Positions 8,642 to 17,572 are shown, counted from the stretch's first letter. The stretch: DNA of 64,000 nucleotides from Caballeronia turbans (GCA_001544655.2 FCOD02000025.1:24684-88683), one strand, 5' to 3'. Notes: generated by a model from the letters alone, not told the origin. Numbers and translations: made by a program.

Positions 8642-10090
8642 TCAGACGTGCCCGTGCGGCGCGGCGCTCGCGGCATCGGTGTCGTCCGGCCCGGGCGCGA
8701 TGCCCGTCTCGATGAAGCGCCGGCTGATGCGATGAAACCGCAGCGTCATCAATGCGGCGACGCTCGCGAGCCCGGCGGCGAGTCCCCACCACAGGCCCTT
8801 TGCGCCCAGTTCGAAGTGGAAGGCGAGCACATAGCCGGTCGGGAAACCGACGCCCCAGTAGCCGAACGCGGCAGCGAGCATCGGGATGCGCGTGTCCTTC
8901 AATCCGCGCAGGCAGCCGGAGCCGACCGTCTGCATGCCGTCGACGATCTGAAACACGGCCGCGACGCCGAGCAGCGACGCCGCGAGCGCGACGGTATGCG
9001 CGTTGGCGGGATCGTCGAGATGCAGATACAGGCCGACGATCGCGCGCGGCACGGTGATGAGCACGAGTCCCGAGCACATCATGAAGCCGACGCCGAGCGC
9101 GAGCGCGACGAAGCCCGCGTGCCGCGCCGCCACCGGCACGCCCGCGCCGACCCAGTAACCGACGCGCACGTTCGCCGCCTGGCCGATCGCGAGCGGCACC
9201 ATGAACGCCACCGACGCGACGTTGAGCGCGATCTGATGCGCGGCGAGCGGCGCCTCGCCAAGGAGGCCGACCATCATGCCGGTGGCGAGAAAGAGCGTCG
9301 ATTCGACGCCGTAGGTGATCGCGACGGGCCAGCCGAGGCCGAAGAGTTCGCCCATCAGCGGCAGGCGCGGGCGCGCGCGCACGACGAAGTGTCTGTAGCG
9401 CGGCCGCAGATGCAGCACCGCGACGAGCGCGATCGCGATGCCCCAGACGGTGATCGCGGTCGCTGCGGCCGAACCGAGAAAGCCTTCGCGCGGCAGGCCG
9501 TACGCGCCGTGAATCAGCCCGTAGTTGAGAAAGCCGTTGACGAAAACTCCGCCGATGGAAATCCACAGGAGCCGGCGCGCCGCGCCGATCGCGGGCAGAA
9601 ACGCGCGCATCATCCCGACGCCGATGAGACTGCCAGGCGTCCCCCAGCGCAGCACCGCGCAATATTCACCGACGTTCTTCGCGAGCGTCGCCGGTTCGTG
9701 GAATGCAAGCAGGATCGGCTCGGCGTAGCTCAGCAGCACGAACGCTGGCACGGCGAGCAGGACGGAAAGCATGAGCCCCGTCCAGTAGATGCCGGGCACC
9801 CGATCGTCGGCATTCGCGCCGCGTGCATGCGCGACCGATACGGAAACCGACGTCAGCACGCCCTGCAGCAGCGTCACGACGACGAAAAAGAGATTCGCAC
9901 CGAGACCGCCGGCGGCGAGCGCGTCGGGGCCAAGCGAGCCGAGCAGGATGGTGTCGGTGACGCCCATCGCCATCTGCGCGAGCTGGGCGATGGCGAGCGG
10001 CGCGGCGAGACGCGCCGTGTCGACGGCGTGCCGCGAGAGGCTCGGCGGTCCTTGATGCGCGCGCGCGGCGGGCGTGACTTGCGGTTGCAT
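8642..10090 (-). CDS. MATE family multidrug efflux transporter (NorM/MdtK type)
   Basis: 482 residues, strongly hydrophobic, with about 12 predicted membrane helices in two homologous halves. Family hallmarks include RLAAPLAIAQLAQMAMGVTDTILLG at the N terminus and the second-half repeat VARHAGFVALALG...VDGMQTVGSGCLRGLKDTRIPM. MATE proteins export cationic drugs in exchange for Na+ or H+. The gene is monocistronic with its own terminator. The specific substrate is unknown. Confidence 0.93.
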   Translation of the reverse strand: MQPQVTPAARAHQGPPSLSRHAVDTARLAAPLAIAQLAQMAMGVTDTILLGSLGPDALAAGGLGANLFFVVVTLLQGVLTSVSVSVAHARGANADDRVPGIYWTGLMLSVLLAVPAFVLLSYAEPILLAFHEPATLAKNVGEYCAVLRWGTPGSLIGVGMMRAFLPAIGAARRLLWISIGGVFVNGFLNYGLIHGAYGLPREGFLGSAAATAITVWGIAIALVAVLHLRPRYRHFVVRARPRLPLMGELFGLGWPVAITYGVESTLFLATGMMVGLLGEAPLAAHQIALNVASVAFMVPLAIGQAANVRVGYWVGAGVPVAARHAGFVALALGVGFMMCSGLVLITVPRAIVGLYLHLDDPANAHTVALAASLLGVAAVFQIVDGMQTVGSGCLRGLKDTRIPMLAAAFGYWGVGFPTGYVLAFHFELGAKGLWWGLAAGLASVAALMTLRFHRISRRFIETGIAPGPDDTDAASAAPHGHV

Positions 10091-10341
10091 GGCTGATCGG
10101 ATGGAAACAAAGGCGGCGCATCAGTCAATGCACTGAGCGTCGCGGACTGGAATGCGGAAGGGCAACAAGCGGAGCGCACTGCGAAACGTGCGCTGACGGG
10201 AAAACCGACGCTACAGACCCGGCGCTGAAACCAGAACGAAAGACGACTAGCTTATTGCCTCGCGTGCGGCCTGTCGATGACGTGATCGCTTATGAGCCGG
10301 ATTTCTCAAGCGCGTGGCGCGTGCGCGCAAGCGGCGCGGTG

Positions 10342-10563
10342 CTACTCGGGCGCGCGCACGTGGATCGTCTGGCCGTCGAGCTTCACCTTCTGGCCCGCGC
10401 GGATCTTGCAGGTCTTGCGCAGCTCCACTTTGCCGTCGACGGTGACATCGCCCATCGCGACGCGCGCCTTCGCCGAGCCGCCGCTATCCGCGAGGCCCAT
10501 CAGCTTGAGCAGATTGTGGAGTTCGACGTACTCGCTCGTGAGGGTGAATTGGAGTGGCGGCAT
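10342..10563 (-). CDS. RNA-binding S4 domain protein (YbcJ type)
   Basis: 73 residues forming almost exactly one S4 fold: YVELHNLLKLMGLADSGGSAKARVAMGDVTVDGKV with the typical G-x-V-x-V-(N/D)-G turn and a basic RKTCKIRAGQKVKLDG strand. E. coli YbcJ is the nearest named relative by length and layout. The start is the ATG giving MPPLQFTL; upstream codons in the same frame belong to a Leu/Arg-rich shadow frame. Probably binds structured RNA; no partner is evident from its neighbours. Confidence 0.88.
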   Translation of the reverse strand: MPPLQFTLTSEYVELHNLLKLMGLADSGGSAKARVAMGDVTVDGKVELRKTCKIRAGQKVKLDGQTIHVRAPE

Positions 10564-10857
10564 GGGACGGGTGAAGCGGGAAAGGCCTCCATGATAAACC
10601 ACGAACATGCGTGCGCCGGGCATGCGCCGTGCTGTGCCATCGCGGGACCGGTAATCGGAACGCAAGTGAACAGGTTGGCAAATGTAGCCAGATGAAACCG
10701 TCGGTAACAATGACTGGTTTTCGCGAACTTGCCCGATCGTCGCCCGGTCCGACCGGTTGATCGATGCAGCTTCGGTCATCTTTCCAATCGACAAAAGTCG
10801 CGCGGTTCGCTCGCCATGATCAGAGCCGCCGACGCCAACTAAAGAGAGGACTAGCTC

Positions 10858-11316
10858 ATGACTCGCGCACGAATCCTTTTGATCGGCTCCGCCATCGCCA
10901 CGCTCGCCGCTTCGGGCGCTTATGCTCAGACCGCGCCCCAAGCCGCCCCGATGCAGCCTCAGACCGTGCAGCCGATGCAGGCTGCGCCCACGCAGGCGCC
11001 CGGCCAGATCGGTAATGCGATGCCCGCACAGGCCCAGCAGCCGATGACGCCGCCGCAGCAGAACATCGTCGCGCCGGCGCCGACCGATCCGCTGGTCCAG
11101 CGCCGCACCGCGAACGCGCAGGCGAACGCCGAGTATCGCGCGTCGAAGAAGGCGTCGAAGGCCGAGTTGAAGGCGCAGAACCAGCAGGCGAAGGCGCAGT
11201 ACAAGGAAGAAGTGCAGAACGCGAAGATCAATCGCAAGGCGGACAAGGACGCCGCGAAGGCGGAACTGAACGCGACGGAGCCGGGCACGCCGAAGGACAC
11301 GGGCCTGCAGCACTGA
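10858..11316 (+). CDS. secreted Gln/Ala/Pro- and Lys-rich protein
   Basis: 152 residues with a clear Sec signal peptide (cleavage after AYA-Q, about residue 23). The mature protein has a Pro/Gln/Met-rich first half (PQAAPMQPQTVQPMQAAP) and a strongly helical Ala/Lys/Glu/Gln second half (KKASKAELKAQNQQAKAQYKEE). No known domain is seen. GAGAGGA about 7 bp upstream provides the ribosome site. A second small signal-peptide protein with a similar Lys/Ala composition follows 60 bp later, so the two probably share a transcript ending at 11693. Periplasmic; function unknown. Confidence 0.75.
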   Translation: MTRARILLIGSAIATLAASGAYAQTAPQAAPMQPQTVQPMQAAPTQAPGQIGNAMPAQAQQPMTPPQQNIVAPAPTDPLVQRRTANAQANAEYRASKKASKAELKAQNQQAKAQYKEEVQNAKINRKADKDAAKAELNATEPGTPKDTGLQH

Positions 11317-11376
11317 GCGTGACGCGCCGCGAGTCCGCGCGGTGCGGCTCGCGGCATCTACAAAAGGGAGGACATC

Positions 11377-11634
11377 ATGAATCGAAAAATCAATGCGCTA
11401 CTGGCGGCGCTGATTGCCGGAACGTTCGCGAGCGTGAGTGCGGCATCGTTCGCGCAGACGACGTCCGACGCACCGACCGCCGCCGATCAAAAGGCCGCGA
11501 AGGAACAGACGAAGGCCGACAAGAAGGCGGCCGTCGCACAAGCCAAGGCCGACAAGAAGAAGACGGAGGCGCAGTCCGACGCCAACGAAGCCGCCGCCGA
11601 CGCGAAGCTGAAGAACGCGAAGAAGGCGGAGTAG
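11377..11634 (+). CDS. small secreted Ala/Lys-rich protein
   Basis: 85 residues: a Sec signal (cleavage after FAQ or SFA, about residue 26), then a nearly pure Ala/Lys/Asp/Glu/Gln helix (ADQKAAKEQTKADKKAAVA) that would form a long charged helix. Automatic annotations often call such proteins TolA-like, but that reflects composition and not homology. AGGGAGGA lies just before the ATG, a strong ribosome site. Terminator directly downstream. It pairs with the upstream gene of similar composition. Confidence 0.75.
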   Translation: MNRKINALLAALIAGTFASVSAASFAQTTSDAPTAADQKAAKEQTKADKKAAVAQAKADKKKTEAQSDANEAAADAKLKNAKKAE

Positions 11635-11654
11635 TACGCGCTTTCCGTACCAAT

Positions 11655-11693
11655 GCGAGCCCGGTTCCCCGCGAACCGGGCTCGCTGCTTTTT
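11655..11693 (+). terminator. strong rho-independent terminator
   Basis: GCGAGCCCGGTT (11655-11666) pairs with AACCGGGCTCGC (11674-11685), 12 perfect base pairs with a 7-nt loop, followed by TGCTTTTT. It ends the transcript of the two small secreted proteins. Confidence 0.9.
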
Positions 11694-11739
11694 GGGGCCG
11701 AAACTCCAGTCGAGCCAAAGGCTTGCGTGCGCGGGTTGT

Positions 11740-13908
11740 ATGGATATACAGTGTGCGTCACTCATTTCCGCCGCCTTCTTCCACGTGCTCACGCTTCCCG
11801 ACACCGCCGACGCCGCTTCCGATTCCACCGCGAAACAGGTCGCCGACTATCTCGCGAAGCTCAACGAGGCGCAGCGCGAAGCTGTCGAATTCGGCGTCGA
11901 CGAACCGGGGCGCGCGGGCGGGCCGCTGCTCGTGATCGCCGGCGCGGGCTCGGGCAAGACCAACACGCTCGCGCATCGCGTCGCGCATCTGCTGGTGAAG
12001 GGCGCCGATCCGCATCGCATTCTGCTGCTCACATTTTCGCGCCGCGCGGCGCTCGAAATGACGCGGCGCGTCTCGCGCATCGCGATCAACGCGCTCGGCA
12101 AGAAAAGCGCCATCGCGCAGGGGCTGACGTGGTCGGGCACGTTTCACAGCGTCGGCGCGCGGCTGTTGCGCGATTACGCCGATCTCGTCGGACTCGCGCC
12201 GTCTTTTACGATCAACGATCGCGAAGACTCCGCCGATCTCATGAATCTGGTGCGGCACGAGCTTGGCTTGTCGTCGAAGGAGAAGCGCTTTCCCGCGAAA
12301 TCGACCTGCTTCGCGATCTACTCGCGCGTCGTGAACACGGGCGCGTCGCTCAGCCACGTGCTCGATCAGTCGTATCCGTGGTGCCGTGAGTGGGAAGCCG
12401 ATCTGAAGCGTCTGTTCGCGGCCTACGTCAGCGCGAAACAGGCGCAAAGCGTGCTCGATTACGACGACCTCCTGCTGTACTGGTCGCATCTCGCGGCCGA
12501 GCCATCGGTGGCGGCGGATCTCGCGAGCCGTTTCGATCACGTGCTCGTCGACGAATATCAGGACACCAACCGCCTGCAGGCGTCCATCCTGCTCGCGATG
12601 AAGCCGGACGGGCGCGGCCTGACCGTCGTCGGCGACGACGCGCAATCCATCTATTCGTTTCGCGGCGCGACCGTGCGCAACATCCTCGATTTTCCGGGCC
12701 ATTTCGATCCGCCCGCCGCGACCGTCACGCTCGATCGCAACTATCGCTCGACGCTGCCGATTCTCGAGGCATCGAATGCGGTGATCGGGCTCGCGTCGGA
12801 GCGCTATACGAAGAACCTGTGGACCGACAAGGCCTCGGCGCAGAAGCCGCGCGTCGTCTCCGTCGCCGATGAAGCCGACCAGGCGCGCTATGTCGTCGAG
12901 AAAGTGCTCGAGGCGCGCGAGGCGGGCATGAAGCTCAAGGCGCAAGCCGTGCTGTTCCGCGCCGCGCATCACAGTGCGACGCTCGAAATCGAACTCACGC
13001 GGCGGAACATTCCCTTCGTGAAGTTCGGCGGACTCAAGTTTCTCGATTCGGTCCACGTGAAGGATGTGCTGGCGGTGCTGCGCTGGGCGGAGAATCCGCG
13101 CGACCGCGTCGCGGGCTTTCGGGTCGCGCAGTTGCTGCCGGGCATCGGTCCGGCGATCGCGGGGCGCTTGCTCGACAGCGTTGCGCAAGACGAGGCGCCG
13201 GGTGCGATCGCCAGGTTTCAGGCGCCCGCACGCGCCAGCGAAGACTGGCCGCGCTTCGTCGGGCTGATGGCAAAGCTCTGCGGCCGCGAATCCGGCTGGC
13301 CGGCGGAGTTCGAAATGATCCGCCGCTGGTATGAGCCGCATCTGGAGCGCAATCACGAGGACGCTGCGATCCGCATCGGCGACGTGCTGCAGATGGAAAG
13401 CATCGCGTCGACGTATCCCACGCGCGAGCGCTTTCTCACCGAGCTCACGCTCGATCCGCCCGACGCGACGAGCGACGAATCCGGCGTGCCGATGCTCGAC
13501 GAAGACTATCTGATTCTCTCGACCATCCACTCGGCGAAGGGCCAGGAATGGCGCAACGTGTTCGTGCTGAACGGCGTGGACGGCTGCATTCCGTCCGATC
13601 TGGGCACGGGCAGCGAAGAGGAAATCGACGAGGAGCGGCGCCTGCTCTACGTGGCGATGACACGTGCGAAGGAAGATTTGCACATCATCACGCCGCAGCG
13701 GTTCTACGTGCACAACCAGACGCATCTGGGCGACAGGCACGTCTGGGCGCAGCGCACGCGCTTCATCCCGCCGCATCTGATGCAGAACTTCGAAGCGGCC
13801 GCGTGGCCGCCGGTGATCGCACCCGCCGCGCCGACGGCGGCGGGGCTGGCGGCCGCCGCGAAGGCGAGAATCGATATCGCGGCGCGCCTGAAGGGAATGT
13901 GGGAGTAG
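11740..13908 (+). CDS. UvrD/Rep family ATP-dependent DNA helicase
   Basis: About 722 residues. Superfamily 1A helicase motifs appear in order: GAGSGKTNTLAHR (I), VDEYQDTN (II), VGDDAQSIYSFRGA (III), LDRNYRST (IV), TIHSAKGQEWRNVFV (V) and EERRLLYVAMTRAKEDL (VI). It unwinds DNA 3'-5' in repair or replication restart. The open frame begins at 11653, but that would lie inside the terminator hairpin, so a later start is needed. I use the ATG at 11740 (MDIQCASL); a GTG at 11785 is also possible. Neither has a good Shine-Dalgarno. The Pro/Ala-rich C terminus lacks a recognised extra domain. Probably a UvrD-like accessory helicase and not RecB or PcrA. Confidence 0.9.
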   Translation: MDIQCASLISAAFFHVLTLPDTADAASDSTAKQVADYLAKLNEAQREAVEFGVDEPGRAGGPLLVIAGAGSGKTNTLAHRVAHLLVKGADPHRILLLTFSRRAALEMTRRVSRIAINALGKKSAIAQGLTWSGTFHSVGARLLRDYADLVGLAPSFTINDREDSADLMNLVRHELGLSSKEKRFPAKSTCFAIYSRVVNTGASLSHVLDQSYPWCREWEADLKRLFAAYVSAKQAQSVLDYDDLLLYWSHLAAEPSVAADLASRFDHVLVDEYQDTNRLQASILLAMKPDGRGLTVVGDDAQSIYSFRGATVRNILDFPGHFDPPAATVTLDRNYRSTLPILEASNAVIGLASERYTKNLWTDKASAQKPRVVSVADEADQARYVVEKVLEAREAGMKLKAQAVLFRAAHHSATLEIELTRRNIPFVKFGGLKFLDSVHVKDVLAVLRWAENPRDRVAGFRVAQLLPGIGPAIAGRLLDSVAQDEAPGAIARFQAPARASEDWPRFVGLMAKLCGRESGWPAEFEMIRRWYEPHLERNHEDAAIRIGDVLQMESIASTYPTRERFLTELTLDPPDATSDESGVPMLDEDYLILSTIHSAKGQEWRNVFVLNGVDGCIPSDLGTGSEEEIDEERRLLYVAMTRAKEDLHIITPQRFYVHNQTHLGDRHVWAQRTRFIPPHLMQNFEAAAWPPVIAPAAPTAAGLAAAAKARIDIAARLKGMWE

Positions 13909-13920
13909 GGCGAAGCGCGT

Positions 13921-14685
13921 TCAGCGCGGCGCGCGCGAGGTTCGCGGCGCGCGTGGCGATGGCGCGAAGATGCTGCGCAGCCAGGCGGCGAAGCGCGTGA
14001 AGCCGTCGTAAGGCTCTTCGATGAACAGCTCGGGCCGCAGCGAGCGCAGGTACTCCAGCACCTGCTGCGCTTCCTGCTTCTGAATCGACCCATAGAAAAT
14101 GCCGAGCCGCAGCAGGCAGCGCAGTTCGCCGAGCTTCTCGCGCGCGGTCGAGCCGATGCTCGTCTCCACGGCAATTTTCGTTTCGTACACGCGCTGGCGC
14201 AGCGAATCGGCAAGACGGAAGGCGGGCGTCTGCATTTTTTCCTCGACTTCGCGAATGTCCGCCGCCGCCGATTTGATCTGTGCCGCGAGCATGTCCACCT
14301 GCGACACGTCGCCCTTCGCCTCGGTGACGATCGCCGTCGCCCATTCACGCGACGCCTTGATGAGATCCTCGGCGGTCCAGTCGGCGCGGATCGCGAACGC
14401 GAAGCCGTGCTCGGCCGCCTGACGGATCAGGATTTCGACGACATCGGGAAACTCCTTGTCGAGCGCGCGCTTGGCCCACGCGTACTGGCCGTGCGTGAGC
14501 ATGCGCTGCACCGCCTGCTCGGTGAGCGGGGTGTCGTTGTCGAGCAGCTTTGCGCGCAGGAAGTCCTCGAACGTCGGCGTGACGAATTGCGGATCCAGCT
14601 TCAGCGACAGACGCGTGAACGCTTCGAAATCGCGATGCAGCGAAGCGATCGTCTCGTCGCGAAACGAAAGGGTGATTTGACGCAT
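13921..14685 (-). CDS. conserved hypothetical protein, helical
   Basis: 254 residues, soluble, largely alpha-helical, with no signal peptide or membrane segment. The central part (AAQIKSAAADIREVEEKM) suggests a coiled coil. The C terminus is basic and Pro/Arg-rich. I recognise no enzyme motif. It is convergent with the helicase gene (12 bp apart). Codon use matches its neighbours, so it is a normal resident gene. Function unknown. Confidence 0.75.
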   Translation of the reverse strand: MRQITLSFRDETIASLHRDFEAFTRLSLKLDPQFVTPTFEDFLRAKLLDNDTPLTEQAVQRMLTHGQYAWAKRALDKEFPDVVEILIRQAAEHGFAFAIRADWTAEDLIKASREWATAIVTEAKGDVSQVDMLAAQIKSAAADIREVEEKMQTPAFRLADSLRQRVYETKIAVETSIGSTAREKLGELRCLLRLGIFYGSIQKQEAQQVLEYLRSLRPELFIEEPYDGFTRFAAWLRSIFAPSPRAPRTSRAPR

Positions 14686-14862
14686 GTTGGTTCCCGGTTC
14701 CGCTTCCGATTGATTCGGAGGCGGGCAGTGCCTTCGGCTCCGCCTCTCGGGGCGGAGTCCATTCGTTTCTGATATCGGCGCGCTTTCCGGGAACTTGAGG
14801 ATTTTTCGAGGCTTTTTGAAAGCCGTTTAGCGGCTGATTGACGGTTGAGCGGCGGAAAACAT
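14686..14862. other. short gap with a GC-rich hairpin and possible azlD terminator
   Basis: CTCCGCC (14738-14744) pairs with GGCGGAG (14751-14757) but no T run follows on either strand. Nearer azlD, AGCCG/CGGCT at 14821-14835 followed on the minus strand by TTCAAAAAG could be a weak terminator for azlD. Confidence 0.3.
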
Positions 14863-15186
14863 TTAGCGCAGCACGGCGAACTGCCAGACGAAGAACACCG
14901 CCAGCGACACGGCAATCGTTAAAAGCGGCCGTTTGGTGAGCGCGCAGACGATGACCGCCACGATCGCCGCCACGAGCTGCGGATTACGCCAGGTGATCTC
15001 GGCCTCGTTGCCGTGCGGCGAGACGGTCATCGGCACGATGATCGCCGTGAGCACCGTCACCGGCACGTACGAAAGCGCGGTGCGCACGATCGGCGGAAAC
15101 GGCAGGCGCTCGCCCAGCACGAACACGGCGGCGCGGATCGTGTACGTGACCAGCGCCATGCCGAGGATCAACGTGATGTAGTTCAT
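14863..15186 (-). CDS. azlD: AzlD family branched-chain amino acid exporter subunit
   Basis: 107 residues with three to four hydrophobic helices, the standard size of AzlD/YgaH. The family start MNYITLILGMALVTYTIRAAVFVL and the segment LPFPPIVRTALSYVPVTVLTAIIVP are visible. AzlD is the small partner of AzlC, and together they export branched-chain amino acids. The ATG overlaps the azlC stop by 4 bp (ATGA), so translation is coupled. Confidence 0.93.
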   Translation of the reverse strand: MNYITLILGMALVTYTIRAAVFVLGERLPFPPIVRTALSYVPVTVLTAIIVPMTVSPHGNEAEITWRNPQLVAAIVAVIVCALTKRPLLTIAVSLAVFFVWQFAVLR

Positions 15187-15959
15187 TGCGTGCGCTCCTT
15201 GGCGTTCTTCAGGCGATGCTTCGCGTGCGGCCGGTTTTCCATCAGCGTGAGCACCATGCCGACCGCGACGCCCACGAACACCGCCGCGAGCAGCCCGAGC
15301 TTGTATGGCCAGCCCTGCCACGCGAACGACAACACGCCCGATGCGAGCGCCGCCGCGACGAAACGCACGGCGACCAGTTGCGGCACGATGATCGCGATGA
15401 ACGTCGCGACCATCGCGAAGTCGAGGCCGAGCGATTTCAGACCGGGAAACGCCGCGCCGAACACCAGGCCGACGAGTGTCCACAACTGCCAGTTCAGATA
15501 CATCGAGACGCCGGAGCCGAAGAAGTAATGCGGGCCGGTTTCGCCCGGCGCGCGCTTCTGATAGTGCGCGTAGGCGACGGCGAAGACTTCGTCGGTCAGG
15601 AAGCCCGCGAGCGCCCAGCGCCAGCGCCGCGGAAAATGCGCGACATACGGCGCGAGTGTCGCCGAATAGAGGACGTGACGCAGATTGACGACGAGCGTCG
15701 TCGCCCAGACGACGGCGAAGCTCGCGTGAGACGCGATCAGGCCGACCGCGATGAACTGCGCGGACCCCGCGAACACCGCGAGCGACATCAACTGGCCATG
15801 CCAGAGCGTGAGCGGACTTGCGGTGACGAGCGTGCCGAAGATCACGCCGAAGGGCGCGGCGCCGATCATCATCGGAATGGTGTCGCGCGCGCCGGCCGCG
15901 AATTCGCGCAGCGCATGGCCGGACGTTTGTGTGGAACGTTGAGCGGGTGTTGCTTTCAA
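15183..15959 (-). CDS. azlC: AzlC family branched-chain amino acid exporter subunit
   Basis: 258 residues, polytopic membrane protein of the AzlC/YgaZ family. Hallmarks include GARDTIPMMIGAAPFGVIFGTL and FAGSAQFIAVGLI near the N terminus, and LRHVLYSATLAPYV with FLTDEVFAVAY in the middle. It forms the large subunit of an efflux pair with AzlD. The AraC-type gene lies 84 bp upstream on the same strand and may control it. Confidence 0.94.
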   Translation of the reverse strand: MKATPAQRSTQTSGHALREFAAGARDTIPMMIGAAPFGVIFGTLVTASPLTLWHGQLMSLAVFAGSAQFIAVGLIASHASFAVVWATTLVVNLRHVLYSATLAPYVAHFPRRWRWALAGFLTDEVFAVAYAHYQKRAPGETGPHYFFGSGVSMYLNWQLWTLVGLVFGAAFPGLKSLGLDFAMVATFIAIIVPQLVAVRFVAAALASGVLSFAWQGWPYKLGLLAAVFVGVAVGMVLTLMENRPHAKHRLKNAKERTQ

Positions 15960-16043
15960 GATTTCCTCCTATGGAAGCGAGGATACGCAAGACGCCGCTC
16001 GACATGCTTGTACGTTCTTGCGCTTTCCTGGCTGGCCGGAAGC

Positions 16044-16865
16044 TCAGCGCCAGCGGCCGGGCGGCACGCCGAACGTGCGCTTGAAATGGCGCGTGAAATG
16101 ACTCTGGTCGGTGAAGCCGCTCGCCGCTGCGACGTCGGTCACGGAGGCGCCCGCGCGCAACGCCGGCAACGCCCGCACGATACGCAACTGGTTGCGCCAT
16201 GCGTGCGGCGCAAGACCGGTTTCGCGCGTGAAGAGACGCGCCGCGTGAAAGGTCGAGAGGCCGACCGTCTGCGCGAGTTCGGCGAGCGTGACCGGTTCGA
16301 GCAGATCGTCGGCGAGGCGGGATTTCATCGTCGTGACGCGATGCGCGTCGGCGGCGGGCGGCGCGATGCCCGGGCGCTCGCGGGCGTGGCGGCCGAGCAG
16401 CGTCGTCACGGCATCGACGAGCGCGAGTTCCGCGGCGAGCGGATCCGCGCCGGTTTCCAGCAGGCGATGCGCGACGACCAGGCGCCGCGCGAGATCGGGA
16501 TCGCGGATGATGTCGTCGGAGAACCAGGGCGCCGATTCATGCCGCCCGGACATAGCCCGCGCGAGGCCTTCGACGAACGGCACCGGCAGATAGAACACGC
16601 GATAGCGCCACCCCGCATCGACGGCCCGCGCGCCGGTATGCACTTCGCCGGGATTGATCACCGGCACCGAGCCGGCTTCGGCGACGTGATGCGTGCCGCG
16701 ATAGTCGTAGCATTCCGCGCCGGCTTCGATGACGGGCACCGTGTAGGCGTCGTGCCAGTGCGGCGAGAATTCGTGATCGTAGTATTCGGCGGTCACCATG
16801 TCCGCGTCCGGCACGAGCGGAGATCGCCAGTAGCGTGCGGCATTGCGGAAATGGTCGGCGTTCAT
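16044..16865 (-). CDS. AraC family transcriptional regulator
   Basis: 273 residues. An N-terminal cupin-type sensing domain (HWHDAYTVPVIEAG, VINPGEVHTGARA) is followed by two C-terminal helix-turn-helix units. The second contains the AraC signature VTDVAAASGFTDQSHFTRHFKRTFGVPPGRWR. It is co-oriented with azlCD and ends 84 bp before azlC, suggesting it regulates amino-acid efflux; that link is inference from position. A closely related arrangement of AraC gene plus azlCD is common in Burkholderia relatives. Confidence 0.93.
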   Translation of the reverse strand: MNADHFRNAARYWRSPLVPDADMVTAEYYDHEFSPHWHDAYTVPVIEAGAECYDYRGTHHVAEAGSVPVINPGEVHTGARAVDAGWRYRVFYLPVPFVEGLARAMSGRHESAPWFSDDIIRDPDLARRLVVAHRLLETGADPLAAELALVDAVTTLLGRHARERPGIAPPAADAHRVTTMKSRLADDLLEPVTLAELAQTVGLSTFHAARLFTRETGLAPHAWRNQLRIVRALPALRAGASVTDVAAASGFTDQSHFTRHFKRTFGVPPGRWR

Positions 16866-16939
16866 CGTTCGGGATTGCTGGGGCAGGCGGAATCGCTCAG
16901 TTTACAACCTTGCTTTCCGCCCGGCCGGACAGTTGCGCA

Positions 16940-17422
16940 TCACTTCACCGGTATGGTCGTGCCCTCGGGCACCGGTACGGCCGTCACGCTGTTCTTCGGG
17001 CTGCCGGTCGCGATGCGGTCGCTATATGTCAGATAGACGAGCGTGTTGCGCTTCGCGTCGACGATGCGCACCACGTGCAGCGTCTTGAAGATGAAGGACA
17101 TGCCGGCCGAGAAGACATCGGTTTTCAGCTTGAGCGGCTGGGCGAACCTGATCGGCCCGACCTGGCGGCAGGCGATCGATGCTTCGGTCGGATCTTCCGC
17201 GATGCCGAGCGTGCCCTTCACGCCGCCCGTGCGGGCGCGGGACACATAACAGGTCACGCCCTGAACGAGCGGATCGTCATAAGCCTCGACGCTCACGCGG
17301 TCCGAGCCGGTGAAACGGAAATTGGTGTTGACGCTCGCGATTTCCTCCGCGTGCGCGAGGCCCGCGCCGCAGAGAGTGGCGAGCGCTGCGGCGAGCGCAA
17401 CGACGGAGCGTTTCATCGTCAT
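16940..17422 (-). CDS. creA: CreA family periplasmic protein
   Basis: 160 residues. Signal peptide of about 25 residues ending AHA-E. The mature sequence carries CreA family features: DRVSVEAYDDPLVQGVTCYVSRA and DPTEASIACRQVGPI with its two conserved Cys, and KTLHVVRIVDAKRNTLVYLTYSD. CreA is widespread in Proteobacteria but its biochemical function is unknown. The first two codons (M-T-M-K) offer two start choices; the difference is trivial. It follows the terminator of the 24-residue peptide gene, so it is probably transcribed independently. Confidence 0.93.
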   Translation of the reverse strand: MTMKRSVVALAAALATLCGAGLAHAEEIASVNTNFRFTGSDRVSVEAYDDPLVQGVTCYVSRARTGGVKGTLGIAEDPTEASIACRQVGPIRFAQPLKLKTDVFSAGMSFIFKTLHVVRIVDAKRNTLVYLTYSDRIATGSPKNSVTAVPVPEGTTIPVK

Positions 17423-17428
17423 CCTTCG

Positions 17429-17465
17429 GAAAAGAGAAAGGGCGTCGTATTGTATCGACGCCCTT
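17429..17465 (-). terminator. rho-independent terminator of the 24-residue membrane peptide gene
   Basis: On the minus strand AAGGGCGTCG (17465-17456) pairs with CGACGCCCTT (17447-17438), 10 bp, followed by TCTCTTTTCC. It sits between the peptide gene and creA. Confidence 0.75.
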
Positions 17466-17497
17466 GGCTCTTCAATGCATCTCGCGCTTGCATGCGG

Positions 17498-17572
17498 TCA
17501 ATGAAAGATCAGATACAGGATCACCAGCACCACGACCGGTACGCCGAGCAACCATCCGAGTAGGTAAGGCAT
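17498..17572 (-). CDS. 24-residue single-span membrane peptide
   Basis: A very short gene: one continuous hydrophobic helix starting MPYLLGWLLG and ending ILYLIFH. AAGGAG lies exactly 6 nt before the ATG, the best ribosome site in the neighbourhood, and a 10-bp terminator follows 33 bp after the stop. These two signals make it a genuine gene despite its size. It would insert in the inner membrane; similar micro-peptides often modulate transporters or sensor proteins. No partner can be named. Confidence 0.7.
   Translation of the reverse strand: MPYLLGWLLGVPVVVLVILYLIFH

Noticed and set aside
11758-13776. A 672-codon minus-strand frame across the helicase gene
   Set aside because: Antisense shadow; the plus strand has all six SF1 helicase motifs.
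14731-14760. GC-rich hairpin between azlD and the unknown gene as a terminator
   Set aside because: There is no T run on either strand; it may be only structural.
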